Positions 57,669-64,000 of a stretch of DNA of 64,000 nucleotides are shown here, one piece after another. Every line of letters starts with the position of its first letter. Within the stretch, counting starts at the first letter, position 1. This stretch comes from Sedimenticola sp. GTDB taxonomy: Bacteria; Pseudomonadota; Gammaproteobacteria; Chromatiales; Chromatiaceae. Location: positions 23,964-87,963 of the forward strand of contig JALSQZ010000045.1 of assembly GCA_026985055.1 (NCBI GenBank), given 5' to 3'. The position numbers and the translations under genes are program-made. Under the pieces are notes generated by a model. That model searched no databases and was not told the DNA's origin. It saw only the letters and a program-made list of their open reading frames with translations.

Positions 57669-59003
57669 TCAGCCGGCCCGTTGCAGACGTGCCTGAATAT
57701 CCTGTTTGGCCTGCTGGAGAATGGAATCCCGGTCGATGTTGTCCAGAATCTCGCGAACCACCAGCTTGGGGCCGCCTTCGCCCCAGGATTTCCCCTGAGC
57801 CAGATAGCGTTCTGCGGCCTGTCCCACTACCCAGGTGCTGTAATAGGCCACGGCTCCCTGGGCGCCGCCGGTCAACAGGGCGGACAGGCCGCCGGAACCC
57901 AGTTTCAGGGCTGATGATGTGAAATGCACCGCCCAAACGGTACCCATGAGCAGCAGCATCTGGGCGCCTATGGTTCTGATCAGATCACTGGCTTCATTGC
58001 GCGTCAGGGGCAGGCCGTAGAGTCGGGACAAATGCACGATCATGCTCACGTCCACCACGGCGGCGGCGACCAGATCTGCTATCGGAACGGGATTCAGGGC
58101 CACGGCCACGCCCTTGGTGGCACAGTAGTTGCGGATCAGCTTCTGCCCCAGTTCACGCCGGGCCTGGAGAATGCGTTCTCCCACCTTGTCGCTGAGATTG
58201 CTGGCGAACAGAGAGGCGTTGAGCGCCGCCAGGGTTTGTCCCTCGGTCTGAAGAATATCCCAAAGGCGCTCCTTTACCTGACTGACGTCCACTTTGGGAC
58301 GGCGCCATTCTTCCTTCTCCGCGCCTTCTTCATCCACGCGAATCACCAGTTGTTCGGCGGGGTCGGCGCTGGCGGTGACGATGTTTTTTCTGTCCACCAG
58401 ACCATCCGCATGCCGGGCCAGGGATTCGAGCAGTGTTTCGCGCTCCGCCGGACTGTAGCGATCCACCTTGTTCAGCACCAGGATGATGGGCCTGTGCATG
58501 GCGGCAATGTCAGTCAGTGCCTGGATTTCCGTTTCTGTCAGGTCGGAGTCCACCACGAACAGAATCAGATCCGAGCGGCCCGCCACCTCCCGGGCGAGTT
58601 GTTCTCTTGCCTCGCCATCCACTTCATTGATGCCAGGGGTATCGATGAGAAATACTCCGCCATCCTCGTATTCCTGCCAGTGGTCGCGTTCCGCCCTGGT
58701 GGTTTCACCATGCAGGGGACTGGTGCGAAAACGCGGCTTTCCCAGGAGGGCGTTGAGCAGGGCGGATTTGCCCACGCTGACCCGGCCGAATACGGCGATA
58801 TGCAGGTGGCCGTGTTCCAGACGGTCGAGCATGGCCTGAACTTCCTCATAGTCCTGGCGCAAGGACTCGCGCACTGATTCCGGCACCCGTGAATCATTGA
58901 TCAGGGCATCCAGGCTCTCCTGTGCGAGATCCAGGTGATCTGGCGCTTCGCTGTCAGTCTTTTTCGTTGCGTCTTGTGACTTCGCGAAAAGCCAGTCGGG
59001 CAT
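57669..59003 (-). CDS. GTPase with C-terminal DUF697-like membrane domain (distal copy)
   Basis: A 444-residue protein predicted to combine a dynamin/Era-like GTPase with a membrane-associated domain. Counting from the GTG at 59036: P-loop GRVSVGKS (84-91), switch I ETTRAERD, DTPG (132-135) in IDTPGINEVDG, NKVD (188-191), SADPAE. The C-terminal part (KLIRNYCATKGVAVALNPVPIADLVAAAVVD... LSALLTGGAQGAVAYYSTWVVGQAAERYLAQGKSWGEGG) has the NPxPxxD signature and hydrophobic segments of DUF697/YcjF-like domains. Its start lies inside the preceding gene (50-nt overlap). It is the last gene of the psp-side gene group and convergent with tamB. Confidence 0.82.
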   Translation of the reverse strand: MPDWLFAKSQDATKKTDSEAPDHLDLAQESLDALINDSRVPESVRESLRQDYEEVQAMLDRLEHGHLHIAVFGRVSVGKSALLNALLGKPRFRTSPLHGETTRAERDHWQEYEDGGVFLIDTPGINEVDGEAREQLAREVAGRSDLILFVVDSDLTETEIQALTDIAAMHRPIILVLNKVDRYSPAERETLLESLARHADGLVDRKNIVTASADPAEQLVIRVDEEGAEKEEWRRPKVDVSQVKERLWDILQTEGQTLAALNASLFASNLSDKVGERILQARRELGQKLIRNYCATKGVAVALNPVPIADLVAAAVVDVSMIVHLSRLYGLPLTRNEASDLIRTIGAQMLLLMGTVWAVHFTSSALKLGSGGLSALLTGGAQGAVAYYSTWVVGQAAERYLAQGKSWGEGGPKLVVREILDNIDRDSILQQAKQDIQARLQRAG

Positions 59004-60444
59004 AATGCGCCGCAGATGCTTTGATATCTTCACCAAGTTGATCCTCGAACTGATTGGCTACCTGCAGGGGATGGAGTTCGCCCCGGCTGTCCAGGGATGC
59101 CACCAGGCTCTTGCCCAGGGCATCGAACAGAAATCCATAGGCAATGGCGTGCAACAGGCCGCCAGCCACGGTGCCGGCGCCGGGAAACGCCTTGAGCGCA
59201 TTGCCGGCCACGGCCAGCACCAGGGTCAGATGTTTGCGCACCTGTTTCTGCACCAGCTCCAGCAGCAATTCCACATCCACCTTGCGTACCGGGATATCAT
59301 ACAGTTTCGACAGATCCCGGATCATCTGGGTGCCGAGAAATCCCTGAATGAGAATATCCGTGCCCGGCGTCATGGCGGCAACCGCTCCCATCACGGCTTT
59401 TTGTGCATAGCCGCTGACAATCTTCTGCGCCTCTTCCCGGCGGTGGAGGCGCAATTGCTCATCGATGCGTTGTTGCACGAGAACGAACACGCTGCTGTCA
59501 CGCAGGCTTTCCAGAGTGTCCGCATGACTGTCGATGATGCGCTGCAGGGCCTGTTGCAAGGCGTCCACCTTGGGCGGGAGCTGTCTTTGTAGGGTTTCTT
59601 CCCGGCCATCCGGCAGTTGCCGCAGGGCAGTTACAGTGGTGCCAGTGCTTACCGGAACAACCTCGGCTTTGCCCATTTTGTCCAGCCGTTCCTGCAAGCG
59701 CTGACGCACCTGTTCCAGATCGCTGTCGCTATAGCGGTCGCTCTTGTTCAGCACTACCAGGGTGGGCTTGTTCAAGTCGAGCAAGGTCTGCAGTTGGTCA
59801 GCCTGGGTGCGGGTGAGGTCGCCTTCCACCACATAGAGTACGACATGCGCGCGCAGGGCTTCTTCTCTGGCCAGTTTGTCCAGCTTGCCGCCCACCTCAT
59901 TGAGCCCGGGCATGTCCGTCAGCACCAGTTGATCACCAGCGGAGCTGGTCCAGACATACTCATCGATCTTGCGCGTGGTGCCGCCGGTGACTTCCGTGCG
60001 AATTTCCACCCCCGGCAGCAGCGCCCGGATCAGGCTGGACTTGCCGCTGCTGATGTCACCGAACAGCGCCACGTGGATATGTCCTGCCGAGCGGCGTTCC
60101 TCCAGTCGCTTCAGTTCCTGCTCCGCCGCGGAAGTGTCCAGTCCGTGATCCTGGGCGGTCTGCAGCTGTTGTTCCAGGGTTTCGCGATCCGGTGGGCGGG
60201 TGTGATCCCGATCCGTCAGGGTTTTGCGAGGGCGCAGCACCCGATATACCAGCCAGCCGGAAAACAGGGAAAACAGAAACAGCAGACTGGCTACGGCCAT
60301 CTGCATCCACAACGGCGCTACCCGGAGGTTGTGCCAGATGTTCACCAGGGTGTCCGTAAGCAATATCCCCAGCAGCAGGGCAAACAGCAGCGCGATGCCG
60401 GTAACCAGGGCCAGAATCAGACGGATGGAGGACTTGTTGCTCAC
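58954..60444 (-). CDS. GTPase with N-terminal membrane helices and DUF697-like domain (proximal copy)
   Basis: A 496-residue paralogue of the next gene. Two transmembrane helices lie at about 8-30 and 45-68, then a helical linker (about 86-117), then P-loop GDISSGKS (129-136), switch I TGGTTRKIDEY, DMPG (177-180) in LTDMPGLNEVGG and NKSD (233-236). The C-terminus (KIVSGYAQKAVMGAVAAMTPGTDILIQGFLGTQMIRDLSKLY... GTVAGGLLHAIAYGFLFDALG) is a second DUF697-like membrane module. Dynamin-like membrane remodelling is conceivable. It lies 98 bp after pspC on the same strand. Confidence 0.82.
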   Translation of the reverse strand: MSNKSSIRLILALVTGIALLFALLLGILLTDTLVNIWHNLRVAPLWMQMAVASLLFLFSLFSGWLVYRVLRPRKTLTDRDHTRPPDRETLEQQLQTAQDHGLDTSAAEQELKRLEERRSAGHIHVALFGDISSGKSSLIRALLPGVEIRTEVTGGTTRKIDEYVWTSSAGDQLVLTDMPGLNEVGGKLDKLAREEALRAHVVLYVVEGDLTRTQADQLQTLLDLNKPTLVVLNKSDRYSDSDLEQVRQRLQERLDKMGKAEVVPVSTGTTVTALRQLPDGREETLQRQLPPKVDALQQALQRIIDSHADTLESLRDSSVFVLVQQRIDEQLRLHRREEAQKIVSGYAQKAVMGAVAAMTPGTDILIQGFLGTQMIRDLSKLYDIPVRKVDVELLLELVQKQVRKHLTLVLAVAGNALKAFPGAGTVAGGLLHAIAYGFLFDALGKSLVASLDSRGELHPLQVANQFEDQLGEDIKASAAHYARLAFREVTRRNEKD

Positions 60445-60542
60445 GGTGCAGTGGTCGATTGGGAAACTGTCGGCAGGGTATCAGATCAGGGCGCGCAGAG
60501 GCTATTTTTTTACGACCGCCAACCGTGTTTTTCAACTGCCTG

Positions 60543-60932
60543 TCATGGATCCAGATTTCTGATTTCCTGATCCAGATGATATCGATCCGAGGTTACATAG
60601 GCTTCCATGCGGCTGAGCTTGCGTTCCAGCTTTCGGAAACGGTAGCGGGTATCGGCCAGGGTGTCTTTCGGCGATTTGCGGTATTTGCGCCAATATTGTT
60701 CTTCGGTCTGGTTGTCGTAGAGATCTTTTGGTTTCTTCGGCAGGAAGAATGCTGCGGCAATATACAGGGTTACGGTGGCGACACTGAACAGAATGGCAGC
60801 AACGATGGTCGCAATGCGTACTGCATCCACATCCCAGGAAAAATAGTCCGCAAGCCCGGCGCAGACGCCTGCAATCTTGCCGTTATCCGTATCCCGATAG
60901 AGCATGTTGTGGCGTCCCCATTCGTGGTTCAT
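60543..60932 (-). CDS. pspC: Phage-shock protein C
   Basis: An inner-membrane toxin-like/sensor protein that, with PspB, recruits PspA away from PspF. The 129-residue protein has the PspC domain (LYRDTDNGKIAGVCAGLADYFSWDVDAVRIATIVAAILF) with a membrane helix (about 40-63) and a cytoplasmic coiled tail (TRYRFRKLERKLSRMEAYVTSDRY). The ATG at 60932 has a GGAGG ribosome-binding site; the earlier ATG at 60947 does not. It overlaps pspB by 4 nt. Confidence 0.92.
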   Translation of the reverse strand: MNHEWGRHNMLYRDTDNGKIAGVCAGLADYFSWDVDAVRIATIVAAILFSVATVTLYIAAAFFLPKKPKDLYDNQTEEQYWRKYRKSPKDTLADTRYRFRKLERKLSRMEAYVTSDRYHLDQEIRNLDP

Positions 60933-61171
60933 GACTTGTTCCTCCATTCGGGTGCTTCCCGGTCAAGTATGGTTTCCAGGGATTCCACCCGGCGTTCCAG
61001 CTTTTCCGACAGTTGCCAGAGTTCCGCCAGGGTTTCCTCATCCGCCTTGGACAGAGCCTTGTTCGCCCGGGCCTTGTACCAGTAGTGCAGCATCAACCAC
61101 AGCGGAACAACGATGACCAGAAAAATGACGGGTAGCGCCAGCAATATATCGAAATCGATATCCGCGTCCAT
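60929..61171 (-). CDS. pspB: Phage-shock protein B
   Basis: A small inner-membrane sensor of envelope stress. The 80-residue protein has one membrane helix (about 9-30: LLALPVIFLVIVVPLWLMLHYWY) and the signature C-terminal helix LAELWQLSEKLERRVESLETILDREAPEWRNK, which matches E. coli PspB (LESILDAEHPNWR). It starts 2 nt after the preceding PspB-like gene and overlaps pspC. Normal partner of PspC. Confidence 0.93.
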   Translation of the reverse strand: MDADIDFDILLALPVIFLVIVVPLWLMLHYWYKARANKALSKADEETLAELWQLSEKLERRVESLETILDREAPEWRNKS

Positions 61172-61173
61172 GG

Positions 61174-61404
61174 CTATTTGTCCTTGTCCAGATCTTGAAA
61201 CTGGCGTTTCAGGTCATAGTTTTCATCCGTGACGATACGCTCCAGCACCTGGATGCGTTGTTCCATTTCATCAATACGCCGTTCCATTCTTTTCCGTTCC
61301 GCACTGGAGGCTTCCAAATCGCCCCGGCTGTCGAAATAGTGCTTGATGACGCCACCCAAAATGCCCAGGGCGACGATAATGACGACCATTTCAAAAGGAT
61401 TCAT
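61174..61404 (-). CDS. PspB-like small membrane protein
   Basis: A 76-residue protein with one membrane helix (MVVIIVALGILGGVIKHYF) followed by a charged coiled coil (ERKRMERRIDEMEQRIQVLERIVTDENYDLKRQFQDLD). The LERIVTDE helix parallels both the PspB and PspC C-terminal helices. It is placed between pspA and pspB, 20 nt and 2 nt from them. It looks like a second PspB-type adaptor; E. coli has none here, although PspD is another small psp protein. No catalytic features. Confidence 0.72.
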   Translation of the reverse strand: MNPFEMVVIIVALGILGGVIKHYFDSRGDLEASSAERKRMERRIDEMEQRIQVLERIVTDENYDLKRQFQDLDKDK

Positions 61405-61424
61405 GGGGATCTCTACCTCTGTGA

Positions 61425-62093
61425 TTATTGATTCTTTTCTGACAGGCGGGTCTTGAGCTTGTTCAGTTCGTCTTCGATTATATCCTCTGCTTCCAGTTCG
61501 GCGAACTGATCCTCCAGGCTGGGATCGCGACCCAGGTCGTAGGACTCAACCTTGCCTTCCATGTGTTCCATTTTCTGCTCCACGTTCTCGAAACGCGCCA
61601 GCGCATCATCAATGCGAGAGTCATGCAGTTTCTCGCGAGTACGCAGGCGGCCGGAAACCGTGGAATGCTTCATCATCATGGTCTTGTGCCGGGCCTTGGC
61701 GTCATCCAGCTTCTTTTGCAATTTGGATGTGTCCTGGTTGAGCTGAACCAGCTGTTCTTCGAGCAGATTCAGTTCATGCTCCATGGCTTCTGAAGTGTTT
61801 TCCAGGTTGTGTTTTTCCTTGAGGGCAGCACGCGCCAGATCCTCGCGCTCCTTGGACAGCGCCAGCTCGGCCTTGCGCTGCCATTCCATGATTTCGCGCT
61901 GCATGAGGTCGATGCGGCGCACAAGCTTTTTCTTCTCGGCGATGGTGCGCGCGGCATCCGAGCGCACTTCAACCAGAGTGTCTTCCATTTCCTGAATGAC
62001 CAGGCGAATGATTTTTTCCGGATTCTCCGCCTTGTCCAGCATGGCGGTGATGTTGGAGTTGATGATGTCGTGCAGTCTGCTGAAGATACCCAT
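61425..62093 (-). CDS. pspA: Phage-shock protein A
   Basis: A peripheral membrane protein of the PspA/Vipp1/ESCRT-III-like family that stabilises damaged inner membrane and inhibits PspF. The 222-residue protein begins MGIFSRLHDIINSNITAMLDKAENPEKIIRLVIQEMEDTLVEV, then long alternating coiled coils. The ATG at 62093 is preferred because it gives the conserved MGIFSR membrane-binding helix; ten upstream residues in frame were ignored. It is the second gene of a small operon after the secreted protein, 48 nt away. Confidence 0.95.
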   Translation of the reverse strand: MGIFSRLHDIINSNITAMLDKAENPEKIIRLVIQEMEDTLVEVRSDAARTIAEKKKLVRRIDLMQREIMEWQRKAELALSKEREDLARAALKEKHNLENTSEAMEHELNLLEEQLVQLNQDTSKLQKKLDDAKARHKTMMMKHSTVSGRLRTREKLHDSRIDDALARFENVEQKMEHMEGKVESYDLGRDPSLEDQFAELEAEDIIEDELNKLKTRLSEKNQ

Positions 62094-62141
62094 TTTTTGT
62101 GTTCCTCTATAATTCTGTATCAAGTGGTTGGAAATGTGGTT

Positions 62142-62483
62142 TCAGGGGTGCAGTACCCCGGCTGTGCGGAAAGGGAAAGCCGCATCCAGAGGCTTTTTCT
62201 TTTCCACGGAAATAATGTCCTGTGCGCATTTACTTTGTGGTGCAATCTCTGCGGAAAAGGTTTGCTGTCTGAGCTGTTGTGCCAGTTGTCCGGCGATTTT
62301 CCGGCCCCAGTCGTTGTACACCAGACGGCTGCTCATCTTTTCCAGCGCGGTGTTTCCCTGTGCGAGGATGGCTGCTTCCACGCTTCCGGGTTCGTCCGCT
62401 TCTGCTGTGGCAGTGACAGCGGCGAGGAAGGCTACGATTCCAGCAAGCATCAGGGTGCGTACTGTTCTGGTGTTTTTGTTCAT
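62142..62483 (-). CDS. Small secreted protein at the head of the psp operon
   Basis: A 113-residue protein with a signal peptide (MNKNTRTVRTLMLAGIVAFLAAVTATAEA). The mature part of about 84 residues is helical (SVEAAILAQGNTALEKMSSRLVYNDWGRKIAGQLAQQLRQQTFSAE) and ends with QSKCAQDIISVEKKKPLDAAFPFRTAGVLHP, with one Cys. No family was recognised. Its ATG has an AAGGAG site 8 nt upstream. It lies between the putative sigma-54 promoter and pspA, so it should be induced with the psp genes. Possible periplasmic stress partner; this is inference. Confidence 0.65.
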   Translation of the reverse strand: MNKNTRTVRTLMLAGIVAFLAAVTATAEADEPGSVEAAILAQGNTALEKMSSRLVYNDWGRKIAGQLAQQLRQQTFSAEIAPQSKCAQDIISVEKKKPLDAAFPFRTAGVLHP

Positions 62484-62534
62484 CTTCTTTCTCCTTATGA
62501 CAAAAGCAAGGATCTTTGTCTGTGGTAATAACTA

Positions 62535-62550
62535 TCCACGAACCATGCCA
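62535..62550 (-). promoter_or_regulatory. Candidate sigma-54 promoter of the psp operon
   Basis: The minus strand reads TGGCATGGTTCGTGGA, against the consensus TGGCACG-N4-TTGCA: the -24 GG is perfect and spacing is correct, but -12 has GG instead of GC. It is about 50 nt upstream of the first psp gene and points toward it. In E. coli, PspF activates pspA through just such a promoter. Treat as probable rather than certain. Confidence 0.5.
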
Positions 62551-62609
62551 GTTCCCTGAAAAAATAGATAACGTCTTGTATTTTCTGGAAAAGTAATGAA
62601 TTTCTACGG

Positions 62610-62694
62610 ATTCCGGTTTGGGCTAATAATGATTAAAATAATCATATTATGATATAAATAATCAATAATTAATAAAAAATGATATTATTTATGT
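62610..62694. promoter_or_regulatory. AT-rich pspF/psp intergenic region with possible IHF site
   Basis: About 85 bp here are almost purely A/T (runs such as AATAATCATATTATG and AATAATCAATAATTAAT), in sharp contrast to the surrounding GC-rich genes. AATCAATAATTAA (62660-62672) misses the IHF consensus WATCAANNNNTTR by one base. It would suit bending between PspF-binding sites and the promoter. PspF sites themselves could not be identified by eye. Confidence 0.45.
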
Positions 62695-63708
62695 ATGTCG
62701 CTACATCAGAAACTCATTGGTCAATCATCCGCTTTTCTTGAAACCCTGGAGCGGATTTCCATGGTGGCTCCCCTGTCCAAGCCTGTTCTCATCATTGGTG
62801 AGCGGGGTACGGGCAAGGAAATGATGGTGGAGCGCCTGCATTTTCTTTCCGCGCGCTGGGAGAATGTGCTGGTCAAGGTCAATTGCGCAGCACTGCCCGA
62901 AACGCTGCTGGAATCTGAACTGTTCGGCTATGAAGCCGGGGCCTTTACCGGGGCAGGCAAGCGTCATGCGGGGCGCTTCGAGCGAGCGGATGGCGGCACC
63001 CTGTTTCTGGATGAGATTGCCAGCATGTCCTTGCGCTTGCAGGAAAAACTGCTGCGAGTAATCGAATATGGTGAATTCGAGCGGGTGGGGGGAGATGCCA
63101 CTTTGAGTGTGGATGTGCGGGTGGTTGGCGCGGCCAATGTGGATCTGCCCGCCATGGCGGATCGCGGGGGATTTCGCCCGGATCTTCTGGACAGGTTGAG
63201 CTTTGATGTCATTACCCTTCCGCCCTTGCGCTATCGCAAGGAGGACATCTCCCTGCTGGCGGAGCATTTTGCCCTGGGCATGACCCGTGAACTGGAGCGT
63301 CCATTTTTTGCCGGATTTAGCGAACTCGGCCTGGAAAAAATGCAGGCGTATCACTGGCCCGGCAATGTGCGTGAGCTGAAGAATGTTGTTGAAAGAGCAG
63401 TGTATCGCACCGCGCAGGATGAGCCGGTCAGCGAATTCGAGTTTGACCCCTTCGCTTCACCCTGGAAACCGGTGCTGGTGGAGGAATCGCCGCAAGAGCA
63501 CAATAACCCGGTAGAAAAACCGCGATCTGAAGTACTGGAGTTGCCCGATGACTTCAAGGGGCACATAAAGGAGTATGAGGAAAAGATTTTGCGCCAGGCT
63601 CTGGAAGCACATCGTTTCAACCAGCGCCGGACAGCCGAGGCACTGGGGCTGACCTATGCCCAGTTTCGAGGGTATTTGAAGAAATACGGGATATCGGCTA
63701 AAGGATAG
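62695..63708 (+). CDS. pspF: Psp operon transcriptional activator PspF
   Basis: A sigma-54 enhancer-binding protein without a receiver domain. The 337-residue protein has the AAA+ domain (Walker A GERGTGKE at 35-42, GAFTGA at 82-87, Walker B GGTLFLDEIAS, sensor regions VVGAANVDLP and WPGNVRELKN) and a C-terminal Fis-type helix-turn-helix (NQRRTAEALGLTYAQFRGYLKKYGI). Lacking an N-terminal sensor is typical of PspF, which is held off by PspA. Divergent from the psp operon as in E. coli. Its own start has a poor ribosome-binding site. Confidence 0.93.
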   Translation: MSLHQKLIGQSSAFLETLERISMVAPLSKPVLIIGERGTGKEMMVERLHFLSARWENVLVKVNCAALPETLLESELFGYEAGAFTGAGKRHAGRFERADGGTLFLDEIASMSLRLQEKLLRVIEYGEFERVGGDATLSVDVRVVGAANVDLPAMADRGGFRPDLLDRLSFDVITLPPLRYRKEDISLLAEHFALGMTRELERPFFAGFSELGLEKMQAYHWPGNVRELKNVVERAVYRTAQDEPVSEFEFDPFASPWKPVLVEESPQEHNNPVEKPRSEVLELPDDFKGHIKEYEEKILRQALEAHRFNQRRTAEALGLTYAQFRGYLKKYGISAKG

Positions 63709-63769
63709 GGCTGCGCACTTTTCCGTTTATGAGCCACAGGGATATATCGTGCAGGAGCAGTTTTCGGCC

Positions 63770-64000
63770 CGTACATCCTGTACATCGCCGCTCCGGCCAT
63801 GACCTCCAGGGAGGGAGGAAATGCTGGAAATGCCGGGAGCATTTCCAGTGCCCTGGCCTCTCGCGGCATACCGTACATCCTGTGCATCGCCGCTCCGGCC
63901 ATGACCTCCAGGGAGGGAGGAAATGCTGGGAATGCAGGAGCAATTCCCAGTGCCCTGGCCTCTCGCGGCATACCGTACATCCTGTACATCGCCGCTCCGG
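63770..64000. repeat. 102-bp tandem repeat with covarying hairpin (2.26 copies seen)
   Basis: Unit 1 spans 63770-63871, unit 2 63872-63973, and unit 3 begins at 63974 and runs off the window. Most of the unit is identical between copies; changes cluster in one hairpin. In unit 1 CTGGAAATGC pairs with GCATTTCCAG around CGGGA; in unit 2 the arms are CTGGGAATGC and GCAATTCCCAG (one bulge), so an A-T pair became G-C. An outer CCAGGG/CCCTGG pair flanks the hairpin. 102 is a multiple of three and both strands stay open, but no protein signature is seen. The total copy number is unknown. Confidence 0.85.

Noticed and set aside
63654..63989. Minus-strand open frame with a 34-residue periodic sequence
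   Set aside because: The period comes from the 102-bp DNA repeat; changes cluster in a hairpin rather than at third codon positions, and the frame runs into pspF antisense.

Overview
The window reads as ordinary chromosome of a free-living, moderately GC-rich gammaproteobacterium outside the Enterobacteriaceae. Gene order resembles Pseudomonas and Chromatiales-type sulfur bacteria: ftsY-ftsE-ftsX-rpoH; M16-M16-rsmD-coaD-fdx-ggt; ispB/rplU-rpmA-obgE-proB; trpH-yciO-M50-trpS-scpA-scpB-rluB. I cannot name the species from sequence alone. Coding density is very high, with many 1-4 nt start/stop overlaps, so most genes lie in tight operons.

Layout. 1-3.7 kb: RNase PH (cut by the window edge), a PP2C phosphatase/Ser-Thr kinase pair, and divergent yicC-gmk. 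3.7-14 kb: a lipid-free secreted protein, rpoH with a perfect CIRCE operator, a 151-bp MITE-like element, ftsX/E/Y, two M16 peptidases, rsmD, coaD, ferredoxin and gamma-glutamyltransferase. 14-17.9 kb: rpoZ-spoT-ubiC and convergent mobA. 18-25.7 kb: a kinase-like/AAA fusion and an AddB/AddA-like nuclease-helicase pair. 25.7-26.9 kb: a scar made of a frameshifted pseudogene, the tail of a tyrosine integrase and tRNA-Pro(CGG). 26.9-31.7 kb: ispB, rplU-rpmA-obgE-proB and a TauE-type permease. 31.7-38.4 kb: a secreted hypothetical protein, a second MITE-like element with perfect 15-bp inverted repeats, an Rsd/AlgQ-like protein, a 765-aa cyclase-domain protein, a PilZ protein, Slt transglycosylase and a Sel1 protein. 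38.4-45.1 kb: DAHP synthase and an oppABCDF peptide importer. 45.3-51.1 kb: trpH, yciO, M50 protease, trpS, scpAB, rluB. 51.1-57.7 kb: a double-thioredoxin secreted protein and tamA-tamB. 57.7-63.7 kb: an envelope-stress locus in which pspF faces a small secreted protein, pspA, a PspB-like protein, pspB and pspC, followed by two GTPases carrying C-terminal DUF697-like membrane domains. 63.77 kb to the end: a 102-bp tandem repeat with a covarying hairpin.

How it fits together. Much of the window is stress and envelope biology: heat shock (rpoH under a CIRCE operator), stringent response (rpoZ-spoT), outer-membrane assembly (tamAB), wall turnover (slt) and inner-membrane damage (psp). The least conventional parts are the psp-linked GTPase pair, which may replace YcjX/YcjF; the Rsd/cyclase-domain pair with a nearby PilZ protein; the two MITE-like elements; the tRNA-Pro integration scar; and the terminal covarying repeat.
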